From Symsagittifera roscoffensis (Eukaryota > Xenacoelomorpha > Acoela > Convolutidae): DNA of 64,000 nt. Below are positions 54,198 to 64,000 of the stretch, in pieces. Under the pieces are notes generated by a model. The model was not told the origin of the DNA, ran no database searches, and saw only the letters and a list, made by a program, of their open reading frames with translations. Numbering within the stretch: position 1 is the stretch's first letter; every line of letters begins with the position of its first letter. The position numbers were made by a program, and so were the translations under genes. The stretch covers positions 20,564,914-20,628,913 of the forward strand of contig NC_087068.1 in NCBI RefSeq assembly GCF_963678635.1, in the 5' to 3' direction.

Positions 54198-54413
54198 CAG
54201 GGGCGGATTTAGGAGGGGGGGAGGGGGCGGGAGGCGGACGCCTCCCCTCAGGGATTCGACCCCCTGCCGACAAAATAGGGACAAAACCGTGCTTTGGGAG
54301 AGCTCGAAAAATCAATTTGGTCGACCTAAAAAGAAAAAAAAGGTCGTCAAAGTTTTCGACAATTTTTTGAAAATCCGCCCCCCCCCCTCGAGAAAATCCT
54401 AGATCCGCCCCTG
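54198..54413. mobile_element. hAT-like MITE, second copy, 8-bp target duplication
   Basis: Ends caggggcggatttagga and tcctagatccgcccctg are good inverted repeats. Flanks are cttacaaa (54190-54197) and attacaaa (54414-54421), one mismatch in eight. Internal 'tcagggattcgaccccctgc' matches the copy at 50467, and 'gagctcgaaaaatcaatttg' matches the relic at 61390. A chance 75-codon ORF covers it. Confidence 0.85.
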
Positions 54414-54641
54414 ATTACAAAAACTTATTTATGCTTAATTTAGGCCTTGAAATTGTGGTTTTTAAAAAAAAAAATAAACTTAAATTTGGGAATTTTTCAG
54501 CGCCAACTTGTTAATCAAAAACTTCAAATTTCAAAAACTTTTGCAAAAAAACAACGAAAAACTTATTAATTTTTTAATATATTTTTCTAAAAATTTTTTT
54601 TTCGTTTTTTTAAAATAATTTTTGTTTGCTATTGGAATATT

Positions 54642-55775
54642 GGTTCCATGACATTCTACCCTATTCCAATCTACCCTATGCTAATCTACCCTATACTAAT
54701 CTATCCTACATACCAATCTACCCTATACCAATCTACCCTATACCATTCTACCCTATAATTAAAGCAATTGAAACTTACCCCATCCTCTTGAAGAATCCGA
54801 AACAGTATATTTCCGAACAAATCAAAGAACCATTAATTATGATCAAAGAATAATTGACGCACGTGAACAAAATATCAAAGCAACGTAAAACTTGCGCGTT
54901 CAAAATGGAAATGAGTTCAAAGCATGAACGAACAGAAATTTTAATCCAATGTTGCTATAGAAATGCGTTGCGGCTATTTCTTAAACAAACAAAAGTCATA
55001 TCACATCAAGTCGACATAGCGTAGCGGATAATGCCTGTGTTTGAAAATCAAAAGCTCGAAAGATCAAATCACCAAGAAGTCAAATTTTGAATGAAATTCG
55101 AAAATTACTGAGGGTTTGACTAGTTGATCACAAAAGGAGGGGTAGACCCCCCAGTACCAGGCCAAGGCGGTACTGGGGGGCGGGGTGAGGGAGAAGGTAA
55201 AATTCTTTTGGTATTGGCCTCTATTACCTCCCAAAATTTCAGCCCTCTACGGCCACGGGAACCTCAAAAAGTGTATGTTTTTTAGAAATTAAATTGAATT
55301 TTTGAAAAATTCACAAAGTTTGTGTAAATAAACTGAGTTAGGAATGACTTAATTGCGCGAGAGAATACAAATAGGTTAAAATAGAATCTTTATTAAAATT
55401 TTTGCAAATGTTTTTCACTTTCTCGTTCAATTCCCTGTACTTCTTTTTGTAAGTGTGTTTTGTTTTGTTGGGCAACAGTGCATAAATGCAGGGGGGGTAA
55501 AAGCCAGCGAGTTGAATGTGGATGGTGTAGAGTTGAGTCCAAATTGAGTCCAAAAATTTAGACTCAAATGAATTAACACGTGCTGTATCTTTCCGATTCT
55601 AATTAGGACTTTGAAAGATTACATTATGATACCTCATTATGGTATATAGGGCAGATTAGTATAGGGTAGATTAGTATAGGGTAGATTGGCATAGGGTAGA
55701 TTGGTATGTAGGATATAATGGCATAGGGTAGAATGGTATAGGGTAGTTTGGAATAGGGTAGATTGTCCTGCCACC
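54642..55775 (-). mobile_element. MULE relic whose TIRs are 15-bp tandem repeats
   Basis: Left arm (54655-54765) is a tandem array of 'ctaccctataccaat' variants. The right arm (55635-55770) is the same array in reverse complement. Termini are ggttccatgacattctaccc and (reverse complement) ggtggcaggacaatctaccc. The direct repeat ggaatatt flanks it at 54634-54641 and 55776-55783 (8 bp, 8 of 9 if extended). The interior holds a minus-strand MULE transposase fragment, tying this TIR style to MULEs. A 12-bp-stem hairpin (ccccccagtacc ... ggtactgggggg) lies at 55147-55180. Confidence 0.78.
55338..55553 (-). pseudogene. MULE transposase core fragment
   Basis: A 71-codon frame reading WTQLYTIHIQLAGFYPPCIY then ALLPNKTKHTYKKKYREL. 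This is the MULE core segment that follows the first catalytic Asp ('F..LYTIH......PC.YALLP.K...TY'). It corresponds to the region around 38000 in the other MULE relic but is closer to the common consensus. Nothing else of the transposase is readable, so it is a fragment inside a non-autonomous element. Confidence 0.8.
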
Positions 55776-55883
55776 GGAATATTTCACTCGTTTGAACGTT
55801 GATTGCTCCTAAGTTTTATTTTTCGTTCAGATTTTTTTATCACACGACGCAGAAAAAAGACACTAATTTAGGTTTTTTTGTAT

Positions 55884-55931
55884 TTTGTAGCACTATGGTC
55901 GGAAAATTGTGTGCTACTTGCACAGTAACAG
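55884..55931 (-). repeat. Repeat B copy (hairpin plus 'ttccgacc')
   Basis: On the minus strand: agcctgttactgtgcaagta then gcacacaattttccgaccat. The hairpin gtgc-aagta-gcac is followed by a diverged 'gaatgttccgac'. The partner copy is at 62203-62250. Confidence 0.6.
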
Positions 55932-57069
55932 GCTATCCTTGTTCAATTTGTATTTTGGTGAACTATAAATAGTTTTATTTGTCTTTGATAATGAAATCTG
56001 TTATGTAGTTGGTATAACATTCTCTATAAAATTATCATGTGAAATTTTCGTATTTTTTTCTTCAAATCGTTCAACGGTTGATACGATATTAGCAAACGAA
56101 ATTAAACTTTGAAACCTTCGAGTGGCTTTTTCTTGGAAAAAATGTTCTGACATTTTTTCCTGTTTTAAATTAAATTTTTAAAACAAAGCTTTAAATTAAA
56201 TTTTTTCCCGTTTGTTGTCTTTTGTTCTCCATCTCTTTGACTAAACATTAAAAAAAATAGCCCATGACACTCCTCAAGTTCAGATGTATGCTGCCTTTCT
56301 TTCAAACTCATATTAAATTCTCTCAAAAGATATTTCATTGTAAAACAAAAGAGCATCCACTGTTTCAAGTTTCACATCAGAGACATACGCTTGGCAGTAC
56401 AAATGCTGCCAAAAATGTTGAGACATCCTCTGAGTTGGCGCTACGGGCAACACTTGGAACGTTTTTCCTGAGAATTTTACAAGTTGGTGTATTTTTTGCT
56501 TGATTGAGTGCCTCCATTAAAGTGAGCTTTCACAATCTGACAGCGCTTGAAATTGTTTTTCTCGCTCTGGCTCTACTTTTTGAGATGTTTCAATTTCGGT
56601 GAAAAATTCACTCAACTTCTTTTTTATGTAAACCTGGTCAAATTTACCGTAGTTTAAAAACGTTTCAATCACGAGATCTACTTAAAAACCTCCCTGGTAC
56701 TTTTAAATTACAAAAGGAGATTCGTTTTTAATTAATTCAGCAAAATGAGTACTTTGTTCGACCTAAAATAGTAGATATATAATAGATAATATAAAAAATA
56801 GAGAAGTTCCAAGTTACAACTACTTCTGATTTTATCAAGTAGAAATTCATCTAATTTCACAAACTCTTGATTTATTTCAATTTATTTCGTTAATTCAAAA
56901 CCCAGTTCACCACAAATTTAAAGGTGACCACATATAATGCCAAGATCGGGGCTAAGAAAGCAGTTTTCAAATGTTTTACTTTGTACTTTAAATAGCGTGC
57001 GGGAAGATAATTTTTTCAAAAATTTTTTTTTTGAATTTTTCATCAATTTTTTCTAAAGCGAACTTTACT
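55932..57069. other. AT-rich non-coding stretch
   Basis: No gene was recognised. Overlapping ORFs on both strands at 56165-56503 have low support. Confidence 0.4.
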
Positions 57070-57130
57070 CCATGAAAAGGCAGACGGAAGTTTGCGGGCT
57101 TCTCCTTGATACGAGCATTCTTGTTTGTTC
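57070..57130 (-). repeat. Repeat A end, diverged
   Basis: Reads on the minus strand caagaatgctcgtatcaagg then agaagcccgcaaacttccgt, the same order as the 14539 copy, with the hairpin weakened. Confidence 0.5.
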
Positions 57131-57664
57131 GGATAGTTTATTGCGCTCACTAAAACCGTGTAAGCACAGAAGGCAAACAGAACGACTGAACAAAACAAAA
57201 CTTTGCGGAGTAATATAGCTCAAACAAAAATAGTTTTAGAATGCTATAGCTCTTTTTAGACACGCTGAACTGATAAAAAAATCCTTGCTGTTCTGATTTT
57301 CGAACAAAAAACAGAATATTTATGCTTGGTGTGGTTTTGTTTCAGTAACATTTTTAGCGATCGAAGTAAAAGTTCAACTTTCTGAAATTTAAAAAAGTAT
57401 TTTACCTTCGATCAATTTTTGCAAAAATTTACGGGACAAAAGTTTCCGCTTTAGCCAAATTATCTGCCTAATTTATACGCGCTTTGAAGAGTTTATTCAT
57501 AATGCTAAAAGCGTAACACAAATTAATTATGCGTGGCAAATTATCTCGCACAACAAAATCAACCCAAATTGAATTTAGTAGCTAATCGTTCGTATTAATT
57601 TCGTACGACTCAAATTTTTACAATTGATCTTTATTATTGACCAAAACTTTATTCGACGTGGGTT

Positions 57665-57720
57665 AAAGGGCAATCGGAATATTCAGGGCTCTTCCCTGAT
57701 ATACGAGTAGTCTTGTTCCA
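57665..57720 (-). repeat. Repeat A end with intact hairpin stem
   Basis: Minus strand: acaagactactcgtatatca, gggaagagccctgaatattc and cgattgcc. Here the stem is caggg/ccctg with a changed loop. This keeps pairing despite base changes in the loop. Another body landmark (ggccaaattggcaacctta) lies at about 58151. Confidence 0.6.
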
Positions 57721-59030
57721 TTTTAGCGCAGCTCGACACATTTTTGTTCTCAAACGAGTTCACGTTTGGAGAATATTTTCTGTTCAAATAGTCGTAAGTC
57801 TGAGAGTCAAAACATTTCAAAAATCAGCTTTATCTTTAATTGGTGTTTCATGTACAATCTATCAAAGGAAGCAGCTTGACATTTAATCATTTTTTTCTGC
57901 AAAGTTTTCTGACGGAAAATTCGAAAATTTTTCAACAAAACTACTCGTCTCAAGGTAAAAACTTGAGTTTTTTTTACTGCCTTTTAAGCTTTATTTGTAC
58001 TGTTTGCTTAAAAAAATTTTTTTAAAAAACTAAATAAAAAAATTTAGTTCAAGGCCAAACTGTCCACTAGATGGGTGCATAAAACAAAGTATGTAAGTCA
58101 CGAGAATGCAGACAAGCTTTGAAACTTGTTAAAATTTTTTGTCCCAATAGGCCAAATTGGCAACCTTACGACATCAAAGATTAACACAAAATGATCACAG
58201 GTTAACTGTTTGTTTTTAAATTTGCACTCAGGACAACCATATTTTTTGTTTGATATCAGAAAAATTTTTCCTTAGAACTTCTTAGTTAAACTTTAAACTT
58301 TATATGGAAAAAATCCAACCCGAACACTATTTTTCCCTCATTTTCTTCGTAAGTCAAAACAAAAAATAACCAATTTGAAACGAACTTATGTTTTACACTC
58401 ATTTGATTTCGCGCAAGTGCCATCAAATCGAAATATTGACTTTTTTGAGTAAACAGTTTGCTTAAAACATCTCAATTGAATCATTTTTTTTTTGTATATC
58501 TGCGCTGACATGCTCAATTTTTTGAAAATTCACAGTTAACTAATATTAAGTTTATATTTTTTTAAAGGTTTATTGAATTCATGGTTGTCGGCTTGCTCTG
58601 TATGTTTAGTTTCTACATTGTGTATCCTACCACAAATTAACTATCAATCTATGTGCGGGAGGTTAATGCAATTTTTGTACCAACCATTTGAAAGATGCTA
58701 GGAATTTTTGTATTGAGTGTGTTTTACTTTTTCTCACGCAAAATCAGCTACCACAAGTAATATATCATATTCAAACCTTTTTAGGTTGTGCTCGATCAAA
58801 AACCGGTTTGAAATTTTTGATTTTTGGTATAACTTCGAGCTAATAAGGTCAGCGTCCAGGATAACGATGGCTTACTTCAGCCGCTTAGTTTCACTCGAGT
58901 AAAGTTCGATTTTGGAATTTTTTAGCGACATTTTTGAAATCAAATTTTCGAAAGTCCAAAAAAGTTCAGCGGAGAAATTAGAATAAAAATGAAATTCTTT
59001 ACAAAATTTTAAATGGTTTTTTAAAATTGG
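57721..59030. other. AT-rich non-coding stretch
   Basis: No gene was recognised beyond the repeat A body landmark near 58151. Confidence 0.4.
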
Positions 59031-59031
59031 C

Positions 59032-59107
59032 CTAAATTCCTTTTCGACTATTATCGTCAATTGTGCCCTAAATTCCTTTTCGACTATTATCGTCAATTGT
59101 GCCCTAA
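59032..59107. repeat. 36-bp direct tandem duplication
   Basis: cctaaattccttttcgacta with tattatcgtcaattgtg is present twice in tandem without differences. The minus-strand frame therefore repeats RAQLTIIVEKEF twice; this is not evidence of a protein. Confidence 0.85.
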
Positions 59108-61015
59108 ATGTATTCTTTTGTTCAGATCTTTTCATCGCAGCCCACAAACCACATATCGCTTTTTGCACTAGTAATCGGCTATCTTTATTTAACATTTGAT
59201 TTTTTGCAGAAAACTTTTTGTCTATTTTCGGTTAATCTTCTCGCTAATTCTGGGGCGTCTGGTTGTTTGTTGGTGAGGAGTTTTTGGGCAATTTCCAGAT
59301 TAATTTTTGATAGTTTTTCATAACTAGTGTTCGGTTCCAGTCAGGATCTGTTTTTTTTCTGTAACCTGAAACATTGAGACCATAGTATACTTTTGGTTGG
59401 TCTTTTTCCCACTGAAAAAAAACTTTGTAAAAATTTAACTTTTTATTAGAATATTGTTTACTTTTGTAACTTGTTTTTGTTTATGCTTCAAATTGAGTTC
59501 TAATGTTTGCGGATTTATTTATTATTCAACAACTTTACATAGGTTCTTTTTCAAGTTTTTGATTTGTTGTTTCATTCGTCTGTGATTATAGTTTTGTCCG
59601 TGATTTTATTTGTTTCATTTTGTGCTGCAATTAGCGAAAAGCTCTGCCAACAACGATCTATTTGTTTTTGCGAATATTTTATCATAAAAGTATTCAATTA
59701 AAGTTTAAGAAAAATGGTAAATTCTGGTAACATAGTAAATCTGGAAATTTCTGCAGGTTAACTTTGTAGCACATCAAACTTAATGTCTTTTTTTTTGAAT
59801 TGTCTGATTTTTTGTTTGCTTACTTCAGTTGATTTCCAGATTTGAACATCGGTATTTTAGATCTTTGTTGAAACACTTCAAAAACGGATACTTGGAATCT
59901 GGGTTTTAAAAACAAGTTTTTAATTCTGGAATTACCATGAAGAACAAATTTCAGTTTCAAATAAATCTGAGAAAACATTTCTGAAAATTTAATTTCAATG
60001 CTTCTGGGATAAACAACTAAAATGCAGTTTTTTCTGATTTTTCAATATTCAAATATAATTTAATACTTAGCGGTAAAAAGTGCTTTCAAAAAATTATAGA
60101 AGGGTTCAAAATTCGGTCAAACTTTTGATTTTCATGCATTTTCTGATGTGCAATTCAAAGTTTGAGAAACATTTTTCAGCAGTCTCCGATGACGGATTAT
60201 GAAAAAAAAACAAATGCTGAAGCCGCAAAAATTGTGTCACAATCAATGATTTTTCAGATCTGAATTTATCATGAAAATCAAAACTTAAAATTGGTAATGA
60301 GAACTGAAATAACTGATGAATCAAAATATCTAATTAATACTTTTACATATCTCAACTCTCTTTAGATCTGAAAATAAGAACGAAAACAAAATATTTCAGA
60401 TCTGAATTAGAACATTCACTAAGAACAAACAAATTTTTGAGTTCTCTGTTTCGAATATTATAACTTTGGGATTCTTGATTTAGTTGTTTTTTGCAGACGA
60501 TTTTTCAGAATGCTTATGACAACCATGCTGAATGATTGTGACACAAAATTTTCTTCAGAATAAAAAAATTTTCAAACCATGAGCATCCAAAACATTTTTG
60601 GGGAAAACTATCTTTTTAGCTAATTTTGCTCACCGAATTAATTTTGCATAAAAATCAGATCTAACCTTTTCGATATCTGCTAAAATTTTCTGTTCTCAAC
60701 ATATTTCTTCATTGAAAACAATATATAGTGTAGTCCATGCAAGGCAGTGTTTTTTTCCATCAAATTCATTTGTATTTGAAAAGTTTTGTAAAATATAGAG
60801 AATTTGAGAAGTTCTAACACTTTTTTGTAGAAAACATCTACTTATTCTGTTGAAAGAAAAAAGTGAAAAGATATCAATGAGGTGCAATAGAGTCACTGCT
60901 TTTGACGAAAGGTGAGATAAAATTATTAATATCTAAGAAAACTTTTTTTGAATAGTTTTAGAAATCGGTTTTTTTTCTGCGAACTTCCCGCAATTTTTTA
61001 ACTACATATAGATTC
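59108..61015. other. AT-rich non-coding stretch
   Basis: No gene or clear element was recognised; T-rich ORFs only. Confidence 0.4.
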
Positions 61016-61019
61016 TTTT

Positions 61020-61500
61020 AGACAAGGGTTTATTTGATTTTTCTCGAAAAGGTCGCATTTTCAAAAAAAAAAAATAGAAAACATTGTCGACCTTTTTTGA
61101 TGTCTATCAATATAATTTTCCGAGCCCTCTCAGAACGCTATAAAAACCTTATTTTGACAATTCTTAAGCATCGCAGGCCCATTTAAAAATATATATATTT
61201 TTAGGCGTTTCCAGGCACTTTTTAAGAAATTTTGACCAAAAAATTGCGTCTTTTCGGCGTGCGCTTCCCTTCAATATATAATATAATTCCAAAGGGGGGA
61301 CTTTTTGATTAATAAGATCTTTTTTATTATCGGATCTTTTTTCTTATTCCAACCAAAATATTTTGTCAAAATCTGGTATTTATAATGAATTCTGAGAGCT
61401 CGGAAAATCAGTTTGGTCGACCTGAAACACTAGTCAATAAAATTTTCAACATTTTTATAAATTTCGCCTCACTTCAAAATTCTAGATCCTCTTCTGCTGG
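61020..61500. mobile_element. Degenerate, longer relative of the 'caggggcggat' MITE
   Basis: The right part (gagctcggaaaatcagtttg, gtcgacctgaaac, ttctagatcctcttctg) follows the 54198 copy in order. The left part (ctcgaaaaggtcgcatttt, gtcgacctttttt, ttttccgagccctctcag) is its inverted counterpart. This gives an element about twice as long, with eroded ends and no visible target duplication. Confidence 0.55.
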
Positions 61501-62202
61501 AAATGCCTGTGACCTGACTTAGATGTCATCAAAATTGAGTTCAATTCTTTCAATTCAGTTATGGAAATCGGAGACACTTTATAATTTTTTAAAATTCAAA
61601 TTAAAACCAATAAGACTTCAATATGATACTCCACTCAACAGTTTTTCATCTTTCTTTACTTTGGGAAGCGGTCATAACGATAAAAAGATTGAGGCTTTGC
61701 TGTCAATGAAATGGATTTAGATACATTTTGTCTTTGTAACTGATTTATAAAAAGCGTAATTATAAAACGGCCCATCATTTAATTGCGTAATTATAGGTTT
61801 GAAACGAAACAAATTGGTGAATTTATTTTCGGAGCTTTTGTTTTGACATCGGAAAAGTGACTTTTCCTTAGAAAAAAATTTCAGAACCACGAGGCGTCTT
61901 AATAGTTCCTTTTTAAAGCTCGCATACACTTTGAAAGAGTGGTGATGCTCATTACCGCAATCTAGCTTTTCTTACCCGAGAATGGTCTCGAAATATCTCA
62001 ACATTAGTGTATATCAGAACCATTAGATTTATTGTAAACTTCTTGTTTTAAATATAGAATGTTCTTTAAGCAGTCCCGTTGTTTAGCATAATTTACAGAA
62101 TAATAACAAATATTTTAACTTATTTTGTCTCAAAACTCATGGTTGTTATGTGTTAAAAAAGCAATAATGTCAATGCATATCTTTTTATAGTAGAAAAAAA
62201 GA

Positions 62203-62250
62203 CAGGCCGATAATGTGCAAGTAGCACAGAATGTTCCGACCACAATCTTT
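62203..62250 (+). repeat. Repeat B copy (hairpin plus 'gaatgttccgac')
   Basis: aggccgataatgtgcaagta then gcacagaatgttccgaccac. The hairpin gtgc-aagta-gcac is followed by the same 'gaatgttccgac' that follows the repeat A hairpin. Confidence 0.65.
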
Positions 62251-62599
62251 AAAAAAAACTACCAGAAAAACGTTTTAATTTCAACATTTTTAGTTTCTGC
62301 GTGGTATAAAAAAGATCGGACAAAAATATAATTTAAGCAAATTCGACAATCACAGTAATATAAGCGAATAGGACAACAGTGTCTGAAGAAAAGAGAAAAA
62401 AATCAAATTAAAAAAAATTTTTGCATATATTTTTTTTGAAGTTTTAAAGTCTTTGATTACCAGGTATGCCATTAAAAATTTCCAAAAACTATATTTGATC
62501 GAGTAGAAAAAAGCAAAAATAAGCTATTGTAATCAGCCTAAATTAAGCATAAATAAGCGTGCTTGTGCTTGCTTTGCTCGCTTGAATTTGGCCGAAGTT

Positions 62600-64000
62600 A
62601 GGCTTTAATATGATGTATAGGTCAACTCTCTCCGATGATTATTTGTGTTATGAGTTATATCCTTTTGGTTATAACTCATAGGGTAATTTCAGATAAGATA
62701 CACCGTCTGCTCGTCACGCTATCTTATTTTCGGCCGGATAGATTCGTGCAACATCTTAGTCGAATACCAATCTTAATCTTACTCTTATATCTCCTAGTCT
62801 CAATAGATCTAGTGTACACCGGTTTAAAAGAGTTAGTTCTAGAAAAAAACAACTGTATTCTAAGTTTATATCAAATTGCTCTGGTGTTGAAACTACAAGT
62901 AGTTTCAACACATACAAATAAGTGGGTTGTTAGTTTGATGGAGTATGATTGGTTAGTATTTAATATTTTATAGAGATAAAATATCATAATAATAACCAAT
63001 GATAAATACTAGTTTAGATCTGGTTCCACCCATCCGGTGCTTGGAGAGTTTTAGTTCTTCAATGTTGTATTGTAGTGTAGGATGGAAGATGGTGTTTTTC
63101 TTTAGAGGTTGCGAGCATATTCTTTTTTCTGGTTTGGAAGAAGAGATGTTACCACAATAGTTTCGGGAGATCGTATTATGATTTCTGATCGGTTGTGATG
63201 AGTGTTGACCTGGTTTGTTTAAGAGAATAGGAATGATCTAATCACATTCGAGAGTGTAGTGTAGTTCGACTTTGGATGCAGTGCCTGGTGACTTGGATCT
63301 GAACGTATACTTGAACATCGAGATGGCCATTGTTCTGTTGCAATGGGTTTCCTTTGCTGCGATGCAAGTCGTACTTTAAGTCCGTTGAGAGTAGTGACTG
63401 TAGGGAGCATATCGGGTTATTTTGCCATTCCGTAGTTGGAGTGTGATTGGGTTGTCAAATTCCTTGCTGCTCGTCTTTGGGCTGTACGTAATCTATATAC
63501 TGCATTGTAAATCTTTGTTAATTTTGTTTTTAGTTATGATCTTGTATTATTTTTATCGCAAAAGCGTTCTTGTTTTAGTTCAGTTATTTTTAAGAGAATA
63601 ATTTATCCAGTTCTAAGCTTGTTTCAATCCGGTTTGGGTACCGTGCGTTTTATTTTCTTAGCCATGCTGTAAGGTTGTGGTTTGTGGTGTTTAGTAAGCT
63701 TGCGTTGGTTAGTTTGGATTTTTATATAATTCCTTTTCAACCGGGTTAAAGGAAAGTTTGAAATGCGTTAAAACTGGTTAGAGTTGTTATCAGTGAAAAT
63801 TAAAAATTAAATTCATAATTTTAAACATTTCTTCGTGTGCTAGCTGTGTGACTGTGGTTAGGATTGTGGGCGAGTGAATATTTAAAACTACAAGGAAGCG
63901 TCTTTGAAAAGGTTAGTACTGCTTTAATTTTATAGGCAACTTTTATTAAGTTACTACTTTGAAACTATTTATTTTACGGCTTTATTTGTGGATTGAAATC
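62600..64000. other. Less AT-rich, G+T-biased stretch without a recognised gene
   Basis: From about 62640 composition changes: fewer homopolymers, more balanced bases, and from 63500 a G/T bias on the plus strand. ORFs at 62635-62973 and 63219-63410 are short and unassigned. The text may be an LTR, untranslated exon or intron of something that continues past the window. Confidence 0.35.

Noticed and set aside
54175-54402. 75-codon ORF rich in Gly/Arg
   Set aside because: Lies entirely on the G-rich end of a MITE.
58872-59195. 107-codon minus ORF with a 12-residue internal repeat
   Set aside because: Repeat comes from a 36-bp tandem duplication; the rest has AT-driven composition.
1-64000. 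CRISPR arrays, rRNA, tRNA or prokaryotic regulatory sites
   Set aside because: None seen; content is eukaryotic throughout.

Overview
The window looks like a scaffold piece from an invertebrate animal genome. It is AT-rich and gene-poor, has an intron-containing rhodopsin-type GPCR exon, a 200-base N gap, and a dense load of eukaryotic DNA transposons and one very large LTR retrotransposon. I cannot fix the phylum from the sequence alone. No tRNA, rRNA, CRISPR or bacterial-style operon was seen.

Layout. 1-1800: a compact cluster of small ORFs, three tightly spaced on the minus strand and one divergent on the plus strand, of unknown function; one resembles a DEDD-type nuclease fold. 1800-15469: mostly non-coding AT-rich DNA carrying inverted-repeat elements. 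Three MULE-like MITEs with 9-bp target duplications sit within 1.6 kb, followed by a deleted hAT transposon (BED finger plus dimerisation domain) with TIRs and an 8-bp target duplication. A diverged LTR fragment lies at 11.9 kb and a 50-bp near-perfect palindrome at 13.96 kb.

15470-35661: a giant (about 20 kb) Ty3/Gypsy-type LTR retrotransposon read on the minus strand. In its own 5'-3' order it has: 5' LTR; a long leader with a 69-bp repeat array and a 14-bp minisatellite; Gag (coiled coil, capsid-like, two CCHC knuckles); protease; RT; RNase H; an acidic linker; integrase; then about 8.5 kb of additional minus-strand ORFs. These encode a coiled-coil/SGNH-hydrolase protein with all catalytic blocks visible, a second protein with faint SGNH-like blocks, and several long proteins I cannot name. 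A polypurine tract and the 3' LTR follow. The copy is damaged by nonsense codons, frameshifts, a deletion removing an RT catalytic motif, and a perfect 897-bp tandem duplication.

35662-49600: an AT-rich desert with a FLYWCH-finger MULE relic bounded by TIRs, two AT-repeat foldback elements, a G-run block and dispersed hairpin repeats. 49626-50067: first coding exon of a class A GPCR with a uORF; the remaining exons are not seen. 50467-64000: a hAT-like MITE with perfect target duplication, the N gap, further repeat copies, a second MULE relic whose TIRs are 15-bp tandem repeats, and a last 1.4 kb of less AT-rich sequence with no recognisable gene.

Functionally the window is a transposon graveyard plus one candidate host gene. 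The MULE relics are plausible sources of transposase for the many GG-starting, 9-bp-duplication MITEs, and the large Gypsy element is the main novelty because of its unusually long post-integrase coding region.
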